Assembly (NCBI RefSeq): GCF_030930995.1 | Contig: NZ_CP133217.1 | Coordinates: 2,036,001-2,100,000 of the forward strand | DNA length: 64,000 nucleotides | Direction of reading: 5' to 3' | From: Thiothrix subterranea | GTDB taxonomy: Bacteria; Pseudomonadota; Gammaproteobacteria; Thiotrichales; Thiotrichaceae | Shown: piece by piece, positions 1 to 12,999 of the stretch | How the letters are laid out: every line of letters starts with the position of its first letter | Position numbering within the stretch: position 1 is the first letter of the stretch | Notes under the pieces: model-generated | The model's database searches: none | The model's input: the letters and a program-made list of their open reading frames with translations, nothing else | Told to the model about the DNA's origin: nothing | Program-made: the position numbers and the translations under genes

Positions 1-448
1 GCAGCGCGGCGATGTGGTGGTGTTCCGTTACCCTGATAATCCGTCGATTGATTACATTAAGCGTTTGGTGGGTGTGCCGGGTGATGTGGTCAGTTGGAAT
101 GATAAAACGTTGATTGTAAACGGAGTGGAGCTAAATCGTATCTTGCAGGGGGATTATATTCGCCCGGATCAAAGAACCCCGCCGTCAATTCATCTGAAAG
201 AAGATTTGTTGGGTGTGACGCATGATATATTGGTAACGCCCGGTCGCGTCGGCCCCACGGGTTCACAGACTATCCCCGCCGGTCATTATTTGATGATGGG
301 TGACAACCGCGATAACAGCAATGACGGTCGTATGTGGGGCTTAGTTCCTGAGGCTAATATCGTCGGTAAAGCGACCTTGGTGTGGATGCACATGAACTGG
401 GGTGGTGACGGTTTCAACTTCTCGCGGATCGGTAATAAAATGCAGTAA
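1..448 (+). CDS. lepB: Signal peptidase I, C-terminal part (cut by window edge)
   Basis: Membrane-bound serine/lysine protease that removes signal peptides from exported proteins on the periplasmic face of the inner membrane. Reading from base 2, the frame is open to the window edge and gives about 148 residues. The catalytic lysine lies in DYIKRLVGVPGD and the conserved late box is GDNRDNSNDGRMWG, both typical of LepB. The transmembrane anchor and the catalytic serine lie upstream of the window. It is the first visible gene of the lepB-DUF4845-rnc-era-recO-pdxJ-acpS order common in gammaproteobacteria. Identity is secure; the true start is not visible. Confidence 0.95.
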   Translation, partial: QRGDVVVFRYPDNPSIDYIKRLVGVPGDVVSWNDKTLIVNGVELNRILQGDYIRPDQRTPPSIHLKEDLLGVTHDILVTPGRVGPTGSQTIPAGHYLMMGDNRDNSNDGRMWGLVPEANIVGKATLVWMHMNWGGDGFNFSRIGNKMQ

Positions 449-450
449 TT

Positions 451-497
451 TCTCTTAGCTCCTCCCCTGATAAGGGGAGGGTGGGAGGGGTTTCTTC
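451..497. repeat. Dispersed palindromic repeat, family A, copy 1
   Basis: Stem-loop CTCCCCTGATAAGGGGAG followed by a G-rich tail and TTTCTTCT. The same block recurs twice near 3872-3978, once inverted and once direct. It occupies the lepB/DUF4845 gap and resembles a REP-type element. It could also end or stabilise the lepB transcript, but there is no T-run typical of an intrinsic terminator. Confidence 0.8.
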
Positions 498-528
498 TAA
501 TCAATCAATAACAATAAAGGTAAGCAGT

Positions 529-909
529 ATGCGTAAGCAACAAGGTGCAACATTTTTGACGTGGGTTGCGGGTGTCGGTTTAGTGATTTTTGCGTTCATT
601 ACTGGCGTGAAACTTGTGCCGCTGTACCTGGAGTTTTACTCGGTGCGTTCGCTGGTAGATCGCGTGGCACAGGAGTCTTCCAGTAAGACTTCAGTTCAGC
701 AAATCCGGCGTAAAGTCGATGATTATATGAATGTGAACAGTTTGAACTCCTTGGCATCCAGCGATTTCAAAGTGGTGCCAGTCGAGGGTAAAAACGATGT
801 GAAAGCACTTGAAATATACTATGAAGTGCGTAAACCTTGGGTGGCGAACATTGATTTTCTAGTAAACTTTAATTACTCCAAAGAGCTGGGAGCGGCTGAC
901 GATACTTGA
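529..909 (+). CDS. DUF4845 family membrane protein
   Basis: A 126-residue protein of unknown function that is regularly found between lepB and rnc in gammaproteobacteria. An N-terminal hydrophobic helix (about residues 9-31, rich in V, I, F and G) is followed by a short soluble domain, so it is probably an inner-membrane protein with a periplasmic tail. The ATG at 529 was chosen because AAAGG lies about 9 bases upstream and because an upstream in-frame GTG at 481 would put palindromic-repeat sequence into the protein. Its TGA stop (907-909) overlaps the TTG start of rnc. Family assignment rests on position and on the KLVPLYLE segment after the helix. Confidence 0.8.
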   Translation: MRKQQGATFLTWVAGVGLVIFAFITGVKLVPLYLEFYSVRSLVDRVAQESSSKTSVQQIRRKVDDYMNVNSLNSLASSDFKVVPVEGKNDVKALEIYYEVRKPWVANIDFLVNFNYSKELGAADDT

Positions 910-1571
910 ACAAATTGACCAAGCTACTGGGTAGCGAATTGATGGCGACGGACACGTTTGTTCGCGCCATCACCCACCGCAGCGCGGAAGGGAAGCATAA
1001 CGAGCGCATGGAGTTCCTTGGTGATAGCGTGCTTGGGCTAATTATCACCACGGAGCTTTATCAGCGGATGCCACGCGCCAGCGAAGGCTATTTGAGCCGT
1101 TTGCGAGCGTCATTGGTGAATGAAAACGCCCTCGCAGGGATTGCGGTGGAACTCACCATCGGTGATTTTTTGCGTTTAGGCTCAGGCGAACTGAAAAGCG
1201 GGGGTTTCCGGCGCAAATCCATTATTGCGGATGCGTTCGAGGCGATTGTCGGCTGCATTTATTTGGAGCAGGGCATGGAGGCCGCCAAAAAGTTTGTGCT
1301 AACCGCTTACGGTGACCGCTTGGATAATTTGCCTGCGGAAGACACCCTCAAAGACCCCAAAAGCCGTTTGCAAGAATTCCTGCAATCACGCGGGCATGAT
1401 TTGCCAGATTACACCCTGATTGATACGCAGGGCGAAGCACACAAACAAACCTTCACGGCAGAATGCGTTATCCCCAAACTCAATATCCGCACCACTGGCA
1501 CTTCCGGTAGTCGCCGCAAGGCAGAGCAGGAAGCCGCCGGACTCGCATTTCAACAGGTAACAGCCAAATGA
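906..1571 (+). CDS. rnc: Ribonuclease III
   Basis: Double-strand-specific endoribonuclease that processes rRNA precursors and structured mRNAs. The 221-residue protein has the RNase III signature NERMEFLGDSVLG (about residues 37-49) with the catalytic acidic residues, the second acidic cluster DAFEAIVGCIYLEQG, and a C-terminal double-stranded RNA-binding domain from DPKSRLQEFLQ to the end. The start is TTG at 906, overlapping the previous stop, which points to translational coupling. The stop overlaps the era start (ATGA). Length and order match the family. Confidence 0.97.
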   Translation: MNKLTKLLGSELMATDTFVRAITHRSAEGKHNERMEFLGDSVLGLIITTELYQRMPRASEGYLSRLRASLVNENALAGIAVELTIGDFLRLGSGELKSGGFRRKSIIADAFEAIVGCIYLEQGMEAAKKFVLTAYGDRLDNLPAEDTLKDPKSRLQEFLQSRGHDLPDYTLIDTQGEAHKQTFTAECVIPKLNIRTTGTSGSRRKAEQEAAGLAFQQVTAK

Positions 1572-2473
1572 CAGACACGACCCCTTCTACCCAACGTTGC
1601 GGCTATGTCGCCATTGTGGGTCGCCCGAACGTGGGCAAATCCACGCTGATGAACTTGTTGATTGGCTTCAAAGTATCCGCCACGGCGAATAAGCCGCAAA
1701 CCACGCGCCACAGCATTCGCGGCATTTTGACCGAAAATGATTACCAGATGATTTTCGTGGATACGCCGGGGATTCACCGCACTTCCAAAAGTTTGCTGAA
1801 CAAAACCATCAATCTCGAAGCGGTTGCCGCATTGGAAGGTGTGGATGCGGTGGTGATGATCGTGGAGTCACTGAAATGGCAGGATGAAGATGATTTGGTG
1901 TTGCAACGCTTGGGGCATGTCACTTGCCCGGTATTTCTGGTCGCCAACAAAGTCGATCGTTTGGAGAAAAAAGAACGCCTGCTGACCTGGTTGCCGGACG
2001 TATTGAAGAAATACCCGTTCAAGGAAGTGTTTCCGCTTTCCGCCACCAAAGGCATGAACGTACCACAGCTTAAAGCCGCACTCGCGAAAGTCATGCCGCA
2101 ACAGGATTGGGTTTACGCCGAAGACGACGTGACCGACCAATCGACGCGCTTCATTTGCGGCGAGCTGATCCGCGAACAACTGATGACGTATTTGTATCAA
2201 GAAATGCCGTATTCCACCGCGATTGAGATCGAAACCTTCGAGGAAAAACCGCATTTGACGGAGATTAATGCAGTGATTTGGGTGAGCCGTGAAAATCAAA
2301 AAGGCATTGTGATCGGGCATAGGGGTGAAGCGCTCAAACGCATTGGCAGCTCGGCACGGATTGCGCTGGAAGCGTTTCTTGAACGTAAAGTCATGCTGAA
2401 GTTGTGGGTGCGGGTCGAAGAAAATTGGGAAAATAGTCCACGGCATCTGCAAAGTTTGGGGATTTCAACCTGA
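1568..2473 (+). CDS. era: GTPase Era
   Basis: Ras-like GTPase that binds 16S rRNA and helps 30S subunit maturation. At 301 residues it has the usual Era length. Visible G motifs are GRPNVGKST (P-loop), the switch-region threonines of the TTRHS segment, DTPG, NKVD and the SATKG loop. The C-terminal KH domain carries the segment IGHRGEALKRIGSSARIALE. The start ATG overlaps the rnc stop by four bases and the stop directly abuts the recO GTG, so the three genes are tightly coupled. Confidence 0.98.
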   Translation: MTDTTPSTQRCGYVAIVGRPNVGKSTLMNLLIGFKVSATANKPQTTRHSIRGILTENDYQMIFVDTPGIHRTSKSLLNKTINLEAVAALEGVDAVVMIVESLKWQDEDDLVLQRLGHVTCPVFLVANKVDRLEKKERLLTWLPDVLKKYPFKEVFPLSATKGMNVPQLKAALAKVMPQQDWVYAEDDVTDQSTRFICGELIREQLMTYLYQEMPYSTAIEIETFEEKPHLTEINAVIWVSRENQKGIVIGHRGEALKRIGSSARIALEAFLERKVMLKLWVRVEENWENSPRHLQSLGIST

Positions 2474-3163
2474 GTGTTGCCGGAGCTTTCGCCAATTTTC
2501 ATCTTACGGCGTAACCCCTACCGCGACACCAGCGTATTGCTGGATATTTTTACCCGCGATGCTGGCAAAATCACTTGCGTCGCCAAATTCGGGCAGGGCA
2601 AAAATTCGCGCTCCAAGGGAATGCTCGAACCTTTCCGCCAACTCGAAGCCAGTTGGACGGGCAGGGGCGAAGTCTTTACATTGTTTAATGCTGAAGAAAA
2701 ACGCCGTTTCCCGCTCAAAGCGACCGGATTGATTAGGGCGGTGTATGCCAACGAATTGCTATTGCGTGCCTTGTGGCAACACCAGCCACAGCCGGAACTA
2801 TTCGCGCAATACCAACAAACGCTGTTCCGCCTCGAAAACCCCGCCGACGTACTCGCACTGCCATTGTTTGAACTGGACGTGCTGGCAATGGCAGGCTATG
2901 TTCTCAATCTGTGGCACGATGACGCAGAGGGGCATGACATTGAACCCGCGATGCGTTACCGTTTCCGCCCCGACCACGGTTTGTATGCGGATGTCGGGGA
3001 GGGCAAAGGTGTTCCCATTAGTGGTAGTTTGCTGATTGCGTTGCGCGAACCCGAAACGATGAACCCCGAACAGCGGCTGGAATTGCGCCATACCCTTGAT
3101 TACCTGATCCAGATGTTGCTGAAAGGCAAAATCTTGAATGCGAGAAAATTGTTCCATGAATAA
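2474..3163 (+). CDS. recO: DNA repair protein RecO
   Basis: RecO works with RecF and RecR to load RecA onto SSB-coated gaps. The 229-residue protein begins with the OB-fold segment typical of the family ([21 protein letters not shown]), followed by a basic stretch and a helical C-terminal domain. The GTG start at 2474 immediately follows the era stop. The family zinc-binding cysteines found in some RecO proteins are not evident here. The stop overlaps pdxJ by eight bases. Confidence 0.93.
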   Translation: MLPELSPIFILRRNPYRDTSVLLDIFTRDAGKITCVAKFGQGKNSRSKGMLEPFRQLEASWTGRGEVFTLFNAEEKRRFPLKATGLIRAVYANELLLRALWQHQPQPELFAQYQQTLFRLENPADVLALPLFELDVLAMAGYVLNLWHDDAEGHDIEPAMRYRFRPDHGLYADVGEGKGVPISGSLLIALREPETMNPEQRLELRHTLDYLIQMLLKGKILNARKLFHE

Positions 3164-3917
3164 GATCGAACTCGGTGTCAATATTGACCACATCGCTACC
3201 TTACGCCAAGCACGCGGCACGGCTTACCCCGACTTGTTGGAAGCGGTGCGCTTGGTGGAAGATGCAGGCGCACACGCCATTACCATCCATTTGCGCGAAG
3301 ATCGCCGCCATATTCAGGATGCGGATGTGTACGCGATTCGCCAAATGTGTACCCGCCGCTTGAATCTGGAACTGGCAGCAACCGATGAAATGGTCGGCAT
3401 TGCTTGTGACGTATTGCCGAATGATGCGTGTGTTGTCCCCGAAAAGCGCGAAGAACTCACCACCGAAGGCGGTTTGGACATTATCGGGCAATTCGAGCGC
3501 GTGCGCAGCGTGACCCAGCGCTTGAATGCCGCGAATATCCGCGTATCGCTGTTTATCGAGCCGGATATTGAGCAAATTCGGCGCGTGCCAGACATTGGTG
3601 CGCCCGTGATTGAATTGCATACTGGCACGTATGCCAATGCCACGGGCGAAGCCAAACAGCGCGAATTAAATCGTATCCGCGAAGCCACTGAATTTGCGCA
3701 CAGCCTCGGCATTCAGGTGAACGCGGGGCATGGGTTGGATTACCACAATACGCAAGCGATTGCCGCGATTGCCAATATCCGTGAACTCAATATCGGACAT
3801 TCGATGGTAGCGCGGGCGGTGTTTGTCGGTATACGTCAAGCGACCGTGGAAATGTTGGAATTGATGCAAAGAGAAAGAAACCCCACCCCCGCCTCCCCTT
3901 ATCAGGGGAGGAGCTAA
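3156..3917 (+). CDS. pdxJ: Pyridoxine 5'-phosphate synthase
   Basis: Condenses 3-amino-2-oxopropyl phosphate with 1-deoxy-xylulose 5-phosphate in the last ring-forming step of pyridoxal phosphate synthesis. The TIM-barrel family start [15 protein letters not shown] and the motif [14 protein letters not shown] are clear, as is [11 protein letters not shown]. The ATG at 3156 was preferred over an upstream in-frame start because the family begins at this point. The last 13 or so residues ([13 protein letters not shown]) are not family sequence: they and the stop codon are encoded by the palindromic repeat at 3872-3922. Confidence 0.96.
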   Translation: MNKIELGVNIDHIATLRQARGTAYPDLLEAVRLVEDAGAHAITIHLREDRRHIQDADVYAIRQMCTRRLNLELAATDEMVGIACDVLPNDACVVPEKREELTTEGGLDIIGQFERVRSVTQRLNAANIRVSLFIEPDIEQIRRVPDIGAPVIELHTGTYANATGEAKQRELNRIREATEFAHSLGIQVNAGHGLDYHNTQAIAAIANIRELNIGHSMVARAVFVGIRQATVEMLELMQRERNPTPASPYQGRS

Positions 3918-3978
3918 GAAAGTGGCACTATATTCTTGTCCCTCCCCTGATAAGGGGAGGTTAGGTGGGGTTTCTTCT
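3872..3978. repeat. Inverted pair of family A palindromic repeats
   Basis: Two copies of the element seen at 451-497 face each other: an inverted copy at 3872-3922 and a direct copy at 3938-3978, separated by a short spacer. The first copy supplies the pdxJ C-terminus and stop. The second ends in TTAGGTGGGG followed by TTTCTTC and runs into the TTG start of acpS, so its G-rich tail lies where a ribosome binding site is expected. Transcribed together, the pair would form a long hairpin between the two genes. Confidence 0.85.
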
Positions 3979-4358
3979 TGGCTATTCTAGGCATCGGTAC
4001 AGACATCGTGGAAATCGCCCGCCTTGCAGCCACCCTGCAACGCCACCCCACCCGTTTCCCCGAACGCATTCTGCACCCCAATGAACTCGAACGTTTCGCC
4101 AGCCAAGCCAACCCCGCCGCATGGTTGGCGAAACGCTTCGCCACCAAAGAAGCCCTTGCCAAAGCCCTCGGCACAGGCATTGGCAAAGAAGTGCGCTTGC
4201 AAGAAATCGAAACCACCCACGACCCACGCGGCAAACCGCTGCTGCAATTGCACGGCGTAACGTTAGAAACTGCCACAGCAATGGGCGTAACGTCATGCCA
4301 GCTTTCCGTCGCCGACGAACGCACCCACGCCCTCGCGTTTGTGATCGTGTCGAATTAA
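3978..4358 (+). CDS. acpS: Holo-[acyl-carrier-protein] synthase
   Basis: Transfers the 4'-phosphopantetheine arm of CoA onto acyl carrier protein. At 126 residues it is a normal single-domain AcpS: GIGTDIVEI at the N-terminus holds the metal-binding aspartate, and RFATKEALAKALGTG holds the second metal ligand and the CoA-binding lysine. The start is TTG at 3978, and the only G-rich upstream sequence comes from the adjoining repeat. It closes the lepB-to-acpS operon. Confidence 0.95.
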   Translation: MAILGIGTDIVEIARLAATLQRHPTRFPERILHPNELERFASQANPAAWLAKRFATKEALAKALGTGIGKEVRLQEIETTHDPRGKPLLQLHGVTLETATAMGVTSCQLSVADERTHALAFVIVSN

Positions 4359-4418
4359 ATCCAACCCTACCCGCTAAATCCCTATACCCTGTTAGCCTTA
4401 CTTGCTGTTGGTTGATAG

Positions 4419-5087
4419 ATGATGCCATTGCCGCTGCCGTTACGTGTTCGCTACCAAACGGTTGAGTTTGGTAAGACCGATATTCACCTCTGTACGCTCC
4501 GTGACAAGCAAGAGTTTAGTGACCCCGATCAAGTAGCCCACGATTTGGGTATCTTTTCCGCGCAGTGGTCGCTGTTTGGGGTAGTGTGGCCTTCCAGTTT
4601 GGTGCTGGCGCATTACGTGTGCGATTACCAAACTGACGGCAAGCGCATTTTGGAAGTTGGCTGCGGTATGGCGTTATCCAGCCTATTGCTCAATCACCAA
4701 CACGCCGATATTACTGCCACGGATTACCACCCGGAGGTAGCGTTTTTCCTGCAACGTAATACCCTGCTTAATCATGGCGCGGTGATTCCGTTTGAACAGG
4801 CGGATTGGGCGGCGGAAACCCATACGCTGGGGCAATTTGATTTGATCATTGGCAGTGACTTGTTCTACGAAGATCAACACATCAAGCAGTTGGCGGGGTT
4901 TATTGAGAAGTGTGCGAAACCGACATGCGAAGTGATTCTGATCGATCCCGGTCGTGGGCGTAAAAATAAACTGGGTTTGCAAATGGAGGGCTATGGCTTT
5001 GCCAGTTCGCAGCGTAAACCGATTCATACCGATTACCTTGAACAGCCGTTCAAGGGGCATATTCTGACGTTTCGGCGCGATGTTTGA
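4419..5087 (+). CDS. Class I SAM methyltransferase, lysine-methyltransferase-like
   Basis: A 222-residue protein with the SAM-binding motif [15 protein letters not shown] (about residues 72-86), an acidic motif II at ITATDYHPE and the post-motif [10 protein letters not shown], which together resemble the METTL/Methyltransf_16 group of protein lysine methyltransferases. The early segment [21 protein letters not shown] is also typical of that group. The substrate is unknown. The 3' end overlaps the convergent histidine kinase gene by 38 bases. Group assignment is by motif only. Confidence 0.75.
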   Translation: MMPLPLPLRVRYQTVEFGKTDIHLCTLRDKQEFSDPDQVAHDLGIFSAQWSLFGVVWPSSLVLAHYVCDYQTDGKRILEVGCGMALSSLLLNHQHADITATDYHPEVAFFLQRNTLLNHGAVIPFEQADWAAETHTLGQFDLIIGSDLFYEDQHIKQLAGFIEKCAKPTCEVILIDPGRGRKNKLGLQMEGYGFASSQRKPIHTDYLEQPFKGHILTFRRDV

Positions 5088-6891
5088 CGGGCGCTGCTTG
5101 CGCACACCACTTGTGTAATTCCGCCACCAAGGTCGGCGTATCCAACGGCTTACCCAAATGCCCGTTCATCCCCGCTTTCAAGCATTCGGCAATGTCAGCC
5201 GACATCGTATTCGCCGTCAATGCAATCACTGGAATGGCTGGGTTGCGTACCGCAGCCATTCCCGCATGAATGCTGCTCCCGCGTATGTGGCGGCTGGCTT
5301 CCAGACCGTCACAGTCTGGCATTTGCACATCCATCAGCACTAAATCGTAGTCGGCATCAATCAGGTGTTGAATCGCTTGCGTGCCGTTTTCGACCAAATC
5401 GACCTGCGTAAGACCCAGTGTTTCCAGCATGGCTTGCGCGATGATTTGATTAATCGGGTTGTCTTCCGCCAGCAAAATGCGGCAGTTAGGGTTCAGCGGT
5501 GCATCCGGCGGCGTGGCGGTGGCTGGTATTGTCTCAGGGGTTGGTGTGGCTACCTGATACGGCAGCTCGAACCAGAAACACGAGCCTTGCCCTTCCACGC
5601 TGTGCATTCCAATTTCGCCGTGCATTAGGCTGACTAATTGCTTGGAAATTGCCAATCCCAATCCCGTGCCGCCGTATTTGCGGGCGGTTGACGATTCCAT
5701 CTGCTGGAAGCTGTGGAACAACAGCTGCTGTTTTTCAGTGGGGATGCCAATGCCTGTATCCTGAATGTCAAAACGCAGTCGTTCGCCCTGTGCCGCCCGT
5801 TTAATCGTCAGCGTGATCGCGCCCGTTTCGGTAAATTTAATGGCATTGCCGAGCAAGTTGAGCAAGATTTGTTGTGTGCGAATTTCATCGCCAAGCAAGT
5901 AAGGCGCAATGTCGGCACTGATGTTGATGGTGAATGCCAGCCCTTTTTCCTTGGCACGGATTTCGAGCAAATGCTGTAAATGCGCCACCATGTCGCGTAG
6001 CGGATAGCTGGTTTGTTCCAACGCCATTTTGCCTGCTTCGATTTTGGAAAAATCCAGCAAGTCATTCAGCAAGGCCAGCAGCGTTTTGCCGCTGCGGTGG
6101 ATCAGGGCAACGTATTGTTGCTGTTCAGCCGTTTTCACCAAGGGAGTCAGCAATTCGCTTGCGCCCAGAATACCGTTCATTGGCGTGCGCAATTCATGGC
6201 TCATATTGGCCAGAAACTGGCTTTTGGCTTGGTTGGCGACTTCGGCGGTTTCCTTGGCGGTTGCTAATTTAGCAGCTTGTTGTTCTAGCAAATCATTTTT
6301 GTACAGGAGTTGGTAATAATCGCGGTGGAGGCTCTTACCAAAAGTTTGCGTGACAATGCTGAACAGAAGTAACGACAGGGCGATGGCATAAGCACTGGCA
6401 GTACCCATGCTTACCAGTACAATGACTTGCGGCCAAATCATGATATTGACGTAGGTGATAAACAAGGGGTTGTGGGGCGCAAGGCTGGTGGTTGTGCCAA
6501 CACACAGCATCAACAGCGGCATTAACATCAGCGTTCCCTGTTCCGCCAGCCCCACATGAACCAGCCCCCACGCAGTGAACAGCGCCCAAACACTGACGGA
6601 AACGATCAGATTAATGCTAAGCAGCAGTCGTGCTCTATCGGGTCGCGTCTTGTAGTGGACAGGGAATCGTTTCAATAATACAAAGCGTATGCTGCCTAGA
6701 ACCAGCATTAACAAACCTATACCGTAAACGAGGGTAGGGTTGTGCTGCACAATATCCGTCCCCAACACCACCACAACCCAACTAATCATGTAGGGGAATA
6801 CGCCATTGATCGAGCGGCGGCTCAGGTCGTAGTCGCTTTGGATGCGCATGGCGGCTGATACAGGGACGTTTCCTACGGATACAGAATTCAC
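5050..6891 (-). CDS. Hybrid sensor histidine kinase
   Basis: A 613-residue membrane sensor. The first 190 or so residues contain about five to six hydrophobic helices with no recognisable extracytoplasmic domain. A short coiled segment leads into a HisKA domain with the phospho-acceptor histidine in [15 protein letters not shown], then a HATPase_c domain ([28 protein letters not shown]). A C-terminal receiver domain starts at [13 protein letters not shown], with the phospho-acceptor aspartate in [13 protein letters not shown] and the switch lysine in GHLGKP. The signal and downstream partner are not visible; neither neighbour is a response regulator. It is transcribed away from cysM, with a 144-bp shared upstream gap. 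Confidence 0.9.
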   Translation of the reverse strand: MNSVSVGNVPVSAAMRIQSDYDLSRRSINGVFPYMISWVVVVLGTDIVQHNPTLVYGIGLLMLVLGSIRFVLLKRFPVHYKTRPDRARLLLSINLIVSVSVWALFTAWGLVHVGLAEQGTLMLMPLLMLCVGTTTSLAPHNPLFITYVNIMIWPQVIVLVSMGTASAYAIALSLLLFSIVTQTFGKSLHRDYYQLLYKNDLLEQQAAKLATAKETAEVANQAKSQFLANMSHELRTPMNGILGASELLTPLVKTAEQQQYVALIHRSGKTLLALLNDLLDFSKIEAGKMALEQTSYPLRDMVAHLQHLLEIRAKEKGLAFTINISADIAPYLLGDEIRTQQILLNLLGNAIKFTETGAITLTIKRAAQGERLRFDIQDTGIGIPTEKQQLLFHSFQQMESSTARKYGGTGLGLAISKQLVSLMHGEIGMHSVEGQGSCFWFELPYQVATPTPETIPATATPPDAPLNPNCRILLAEDNPINQIIAQAMLETLGLTQVDLVENGTQAIQHLIDADYDLVLMDVQMPDCDGLEASRHIRGSSIHAGMAAVRNPAIPVIALTANTMSADIAECLKAGMNGHLGKPLDTPTLVAELHKWCAQAAPVKHRAETSEYAP

Positions 6892-7035
6892 ACGATTTCC
6901 GATTTGTTTTTATGATGAGTGGTAGTGACGTTACCGCATTGCGGCTTAAGGTCAAGTCAAATCCGCCAGTAGGTAGCGAATCCGGGGGATGGCTGGTAAG
7001 CTCTTTACCTTGACACAAAATCAAGAGCGCCGGAC

Positions 7036-7929
7036 ATGCATTACCCCACCATTGAAGATTTCATCGGCAACACCCCACTAGTACGGCTGCAACGCTTGCC
7101 GGGGCAAACCACCAATACGATTCTGGTCAAACTGGAAGGCAATAACCCCGCTGGTTCTGTCAAAGACCGACCGGCATTGAGCATGATTCAGCGAGCGGAA
7201 GCGCGTGATGATATTCAACCGGGTGATACGCTGATCGAAGCCACCAGTGGTAATACCGGGATTGCGCTGGCAATGGCAGCGGCGATCAAGGGTTATAAAA
7301 TGATCTTGATCATGCCCGAAACCATGAGTGCCGAACGCCGCGCTTCCATGAAAGCCTATGGTGCAGAATTGATCCTTGTCAGCAAAGAGGCGAGCATGGA
7401 GGGAGCGCGTGACCTTGCCATCCAAATGGATCGTGACGGCAAAGGTAAGTTGTTGAATCAGTTTGCCAATGAAGATAATCCGCTGGCGCACTTCCATTCT
7501 ACGGGGCCGGAAATCTGGCGCGATACCCACGGGCAGGTGACGCATTTTGTCAGCAGCATGGGGACGACCGGAACGATCATGGGCACAGGGCGTTTCCTCA
7601 AATCCAAGAATCCTGACGTGCAAATTGTGGGAGTGCAACCGGCGACGCAAACGGATCAGATTCCGGGTATTCGGCGCTGGACACCGGAGTATTTGCCGGA
7701 AATTTTCCACCGCAACGAAGTCGACCGCGAAATCGACATGAGTCAGCCGGAGGCGGAAGACACCATGCGGCGCTTGGCTTCGGAAGAGGGGATTTTCTGC
7801 GGGGTATCGTCGGGTGGGGCGGTGGCGGCGGCGTTGCGTTTGTCCAAGGAAGTCGAGAATGCCACCATCGTGGCGATTATTTGTGATCGGGGGGATCGTT
7901 ATATCTCTACCGGCGTTTTTCCTGCTTAA
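7036..7929 (+). CDS. cysM: Cysteine synthase B
   Basis: PLP-dependent O-acetylserine (thiol)lyase that makes cysteine from sulfide or, in the B type, S-sulfocysteine from thiosulfate. The 297-residue protein carries the PLP lysine in NPAGSVKDRPA (about residue 43), the substrate loop EATSGNTGIALA and the glycine-rich phosphate loop SSMGTTGTIMG. The segment IPGIRRWTPEYLP is a typical CysM marker that separates it from CysK. In a sulfur oxidiser the thiosulfate-using form fits the expected sulfur supply, which is inference. Confidence 0.95.
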   Translation: MHYPTIEDFIGNTPLVRLQRLPGQTTNTILVKLEGNNPAGSVKDRPALSMIQRAEARDDIQPGDTLIEATSGNTGIALAMAAAIKGYKMILIMPETMSAERRASMKAYGAELILVSKEASMEGARDLAIQMDRDGKGKLLNQFANEDNPLAHFHSTGPEIWRDTHGQVTHFVSSMGTTGTIMGTGRFLKSKNPDVQIVGVQPATQTDQIPGIRRWTPEYLPEIFHRNEVDREIDMSQPEAEDTMRRLASEEGIFCGVSSGGAVAAALRLSKEVENATIVAIICDRGDRYISTGVFPA

Positions 7930-7943
7930 TTAAAAGAATCAAT

Positions 7944-8719
7944 ATGAACACTTTAGTTTTCGACATCGAAACCATCCCCGACATTGAAGGCGGGCGCAAA
8001 CTCTACGACCTTGGCGACCTCGACGCTGACGGCATTGCCAAAGCTATGTATCACCTGCGCTTCCAGAAAACTGGCACGGAATTTTTGGCGCACCACCTGC
8101 ACAAAATCGTCGCGATTTCGGTGACATTTCGTGGCAAAGGCGACGACTTCAAAGTCTGGACGCTAGGCGACGAGTCCGCCGATGAAAAAGAAATCCTGCA
8201 ACGTTTTTTCGACGGCATCGACCGCTACACCCCCACCATCGTGTCGTGGAACGGCAGTGGTTTCGACCTTCCCGTGATCCATTACCGTGCCATGAAGCAC
8301 AAAATCTGCGCTCCTCGTTACTGGGACATGGGCGAAGACGACAGCAGTTTCAAATGGAACAACTACATCAGCCGCTACCACACCCGCCACACCGACCTGA
8401 TGGATTTACTGGCACTCTACAGCGGACGTGCCAATGCGCCGTTGGATGAACTTGCCACCCTGTTCGGTTTCCCCGGCAAAATGGGCATGAGCGGTGCAAA
8501 GGTTTGGGATGCATACCAAGAAGGCAAGATCGCCGACATCCGCAACTATTGCGAAACCGATGTGCTGAATACCTGGTTGGTTTACTTGCGCTTCCAGTTG
8601 ATGCGTGGGCATATTCTCATCGACAAATACAATAGCGAGTGCGAATTAGTGCGCAAACATTTACAACATTCCGGCAAGGAACATTTACTAGCATTTGAAG
8701 CCGCATGGGAGACGGGCGC

Positions 8720-8723
<4 letters not shown>
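7944..8723 (+). CDS. PolB-like 3'-5' exonuclease
   Basis: A stand-alone DEDD-type exonuclease resembling the proofreading domain of family B DNA polymerases (259 residues). Exo I is FDIETIPD near the N-terminus, Exo II is SWNGSGFDLPVIHYRAM, and the C-terminal motif is YCETDVLNTWLVYLRF. No polymerase domain is present. It is translationally coupled to rlmD through an ATGA overlap. The cellular substrate is not established for this family. Confidence 0.88.
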
Positions 8724-12122
<3,399 letters not shown>

Positions 12123-12151
12123 CGTCATTGTAAAAAAAACCGCTTCACAGG

Positions 12152-12180
12152 TTGACAGAATCAGCGCTGATCTTTATTAT
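12152..12180 (+). promoter_or_regulatory. Sigma-70 promoter for the tRNA cluster
   Basis: TTGACA at 12152-12157 and TATTAT at 12175-12180, separated by exactly 17 bases. Transcription would begin a few bases before the first tRNA-Gly at 12195. Confidence 0.85.
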
Positions 12181-12194
12181 TCGCAACCTGTTCA

Positions 12195-12269
12195 GCGGGA
12201 ATAGCTCAGTGGTAGAGCACAACCTTGCCAAGGTTGGGGTCGCGAGTTCGAGCCTCGTTTCCCGCTCCA
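12195..12269 (+). tRNA. tRNA-Gly (GCC), copy 1
   Basis: 75 nt with encoded CCA. Acceptor GCGGGAA pairs with TTTCCCGC, the D arm is AGCTCAGTGGTAGAGC, the anticodon loop is TTGCCAA and the T loop is GTTCGAGCC. The anticodon stem is AACC/GGTT, whereas copy 2 has GACC/GGTC. Confidence 0.97.
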
Positions 12270-12320
12270 AATTCAAAGAAAGTACGCATACCATCCGTGC
12301 TTTTTGTAACAAGTCAAAAT

Positions 12321-12395
<75 letters not shown>

Positions 12396-12430
12396 ATTTT
12401 CTTCTGCACAGTGGTCTTACCCACAATAAA

Positions 12431-12504
12431 GGCCGAATAGCATAGTGGTAATGTACCGGATTGCAAATCCGAGTACCTCAGTTCGATTCTGAGTTCGGCC
12501 TCCA
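12431..12504 (+). tRNA. tRNA-Cys (GCA)
   Basis: 74 nt with encoded CCA. Acceptor GGCCGAA pairs with TTCGGCC, the anticodon loop is TTGCAAA and the T loop is GTTCGATTC. It is the last of the three-tRNA cluster and lies 35 bases after tRNA-Gly copy 2. Confidence 0.96.
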
Positions 12505-12548
12505 TCATCCTGCTAAAACTCATCATTTTAGATCAAAAATAACTCTAA

Positions 12549-12992
12549 TTACTCAATAAACACTTGAGCGGGGACGCTGAAACGTTCGCTCAACGCTCGA
12601 ACTTGTCGTACATTCAAATCGCGTTTGCCACTGAGTAATTCGGAAATAACGCCTTGGCTGGCAACTTCGCTTAAATCGGCTTGCCCGACATCATGGCTTT
12701 CCATCAGGAAGCGCAGTGCATCAATGCCGGTGGCAGGAATTGGCGGCAGATGAGCCTCTTCGTATTGGACAACCAATTCACCCATGCGATCCGCCAGTGC
12801 CGCCAGAGGATGGGTTTCATCCGCTCCGCCTGCATCCAGCACGGTATCTAAGGCTTCAACCAGTGCGTTGTAGTCGTCTTCGGTTTGGGGCAACCGCAAC
12901 AGTGGCGCAACATAGCACCAGTGTTCCATTGCAGTTTTAACGGCGATTGCACCCATGAGATTAGTCCTTCCAGTTGTCTTGATCGTATTCAT
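12549..12992 (-). CDS. HigA-like HTH regulator / antitoxin
   Basis: A 147-residue DNA-binding protein with the layout of HigA-type antitoxins: an N-terminal helical region with TEDDYNALVEALDTVLDAG, an acidic middle (LADRMGELVVQYEEAHLPP), then an HTH_3-like domain (DALRFLMESHDVGQADLSEV to NVRQVRALSERFSVPAQVFI). In HigBA loci such proteins repress their own operon and neutralise a RelE-fold toxin. No HigB toxin is adjacent; the upstream partner on the same strand is a 63-residue protein of another kind. It may be a solitary regulator or part of an atypical pair. Confidence 0.8.
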   Translation of the reverse strand: MNTIKTTGRTNLMGAIAVKTAMEHWCYVAPLLRLPQTEDDYNALVEALDTVLDAGGADETHPLAALADRMGELVVQYEEAHLPPIPATGIDALRFLMESHDVGQADLSEVASQGVISELLSGKRDLNVRQVRALSERFSVPAQVFIE

Positions 12993-12999
12993 TGGATGG

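Noticed and set aside
1868-2452. 194-codon minus-strand open frame
   Set aside because: Lies entirely within era on the other strand; Era is secure.
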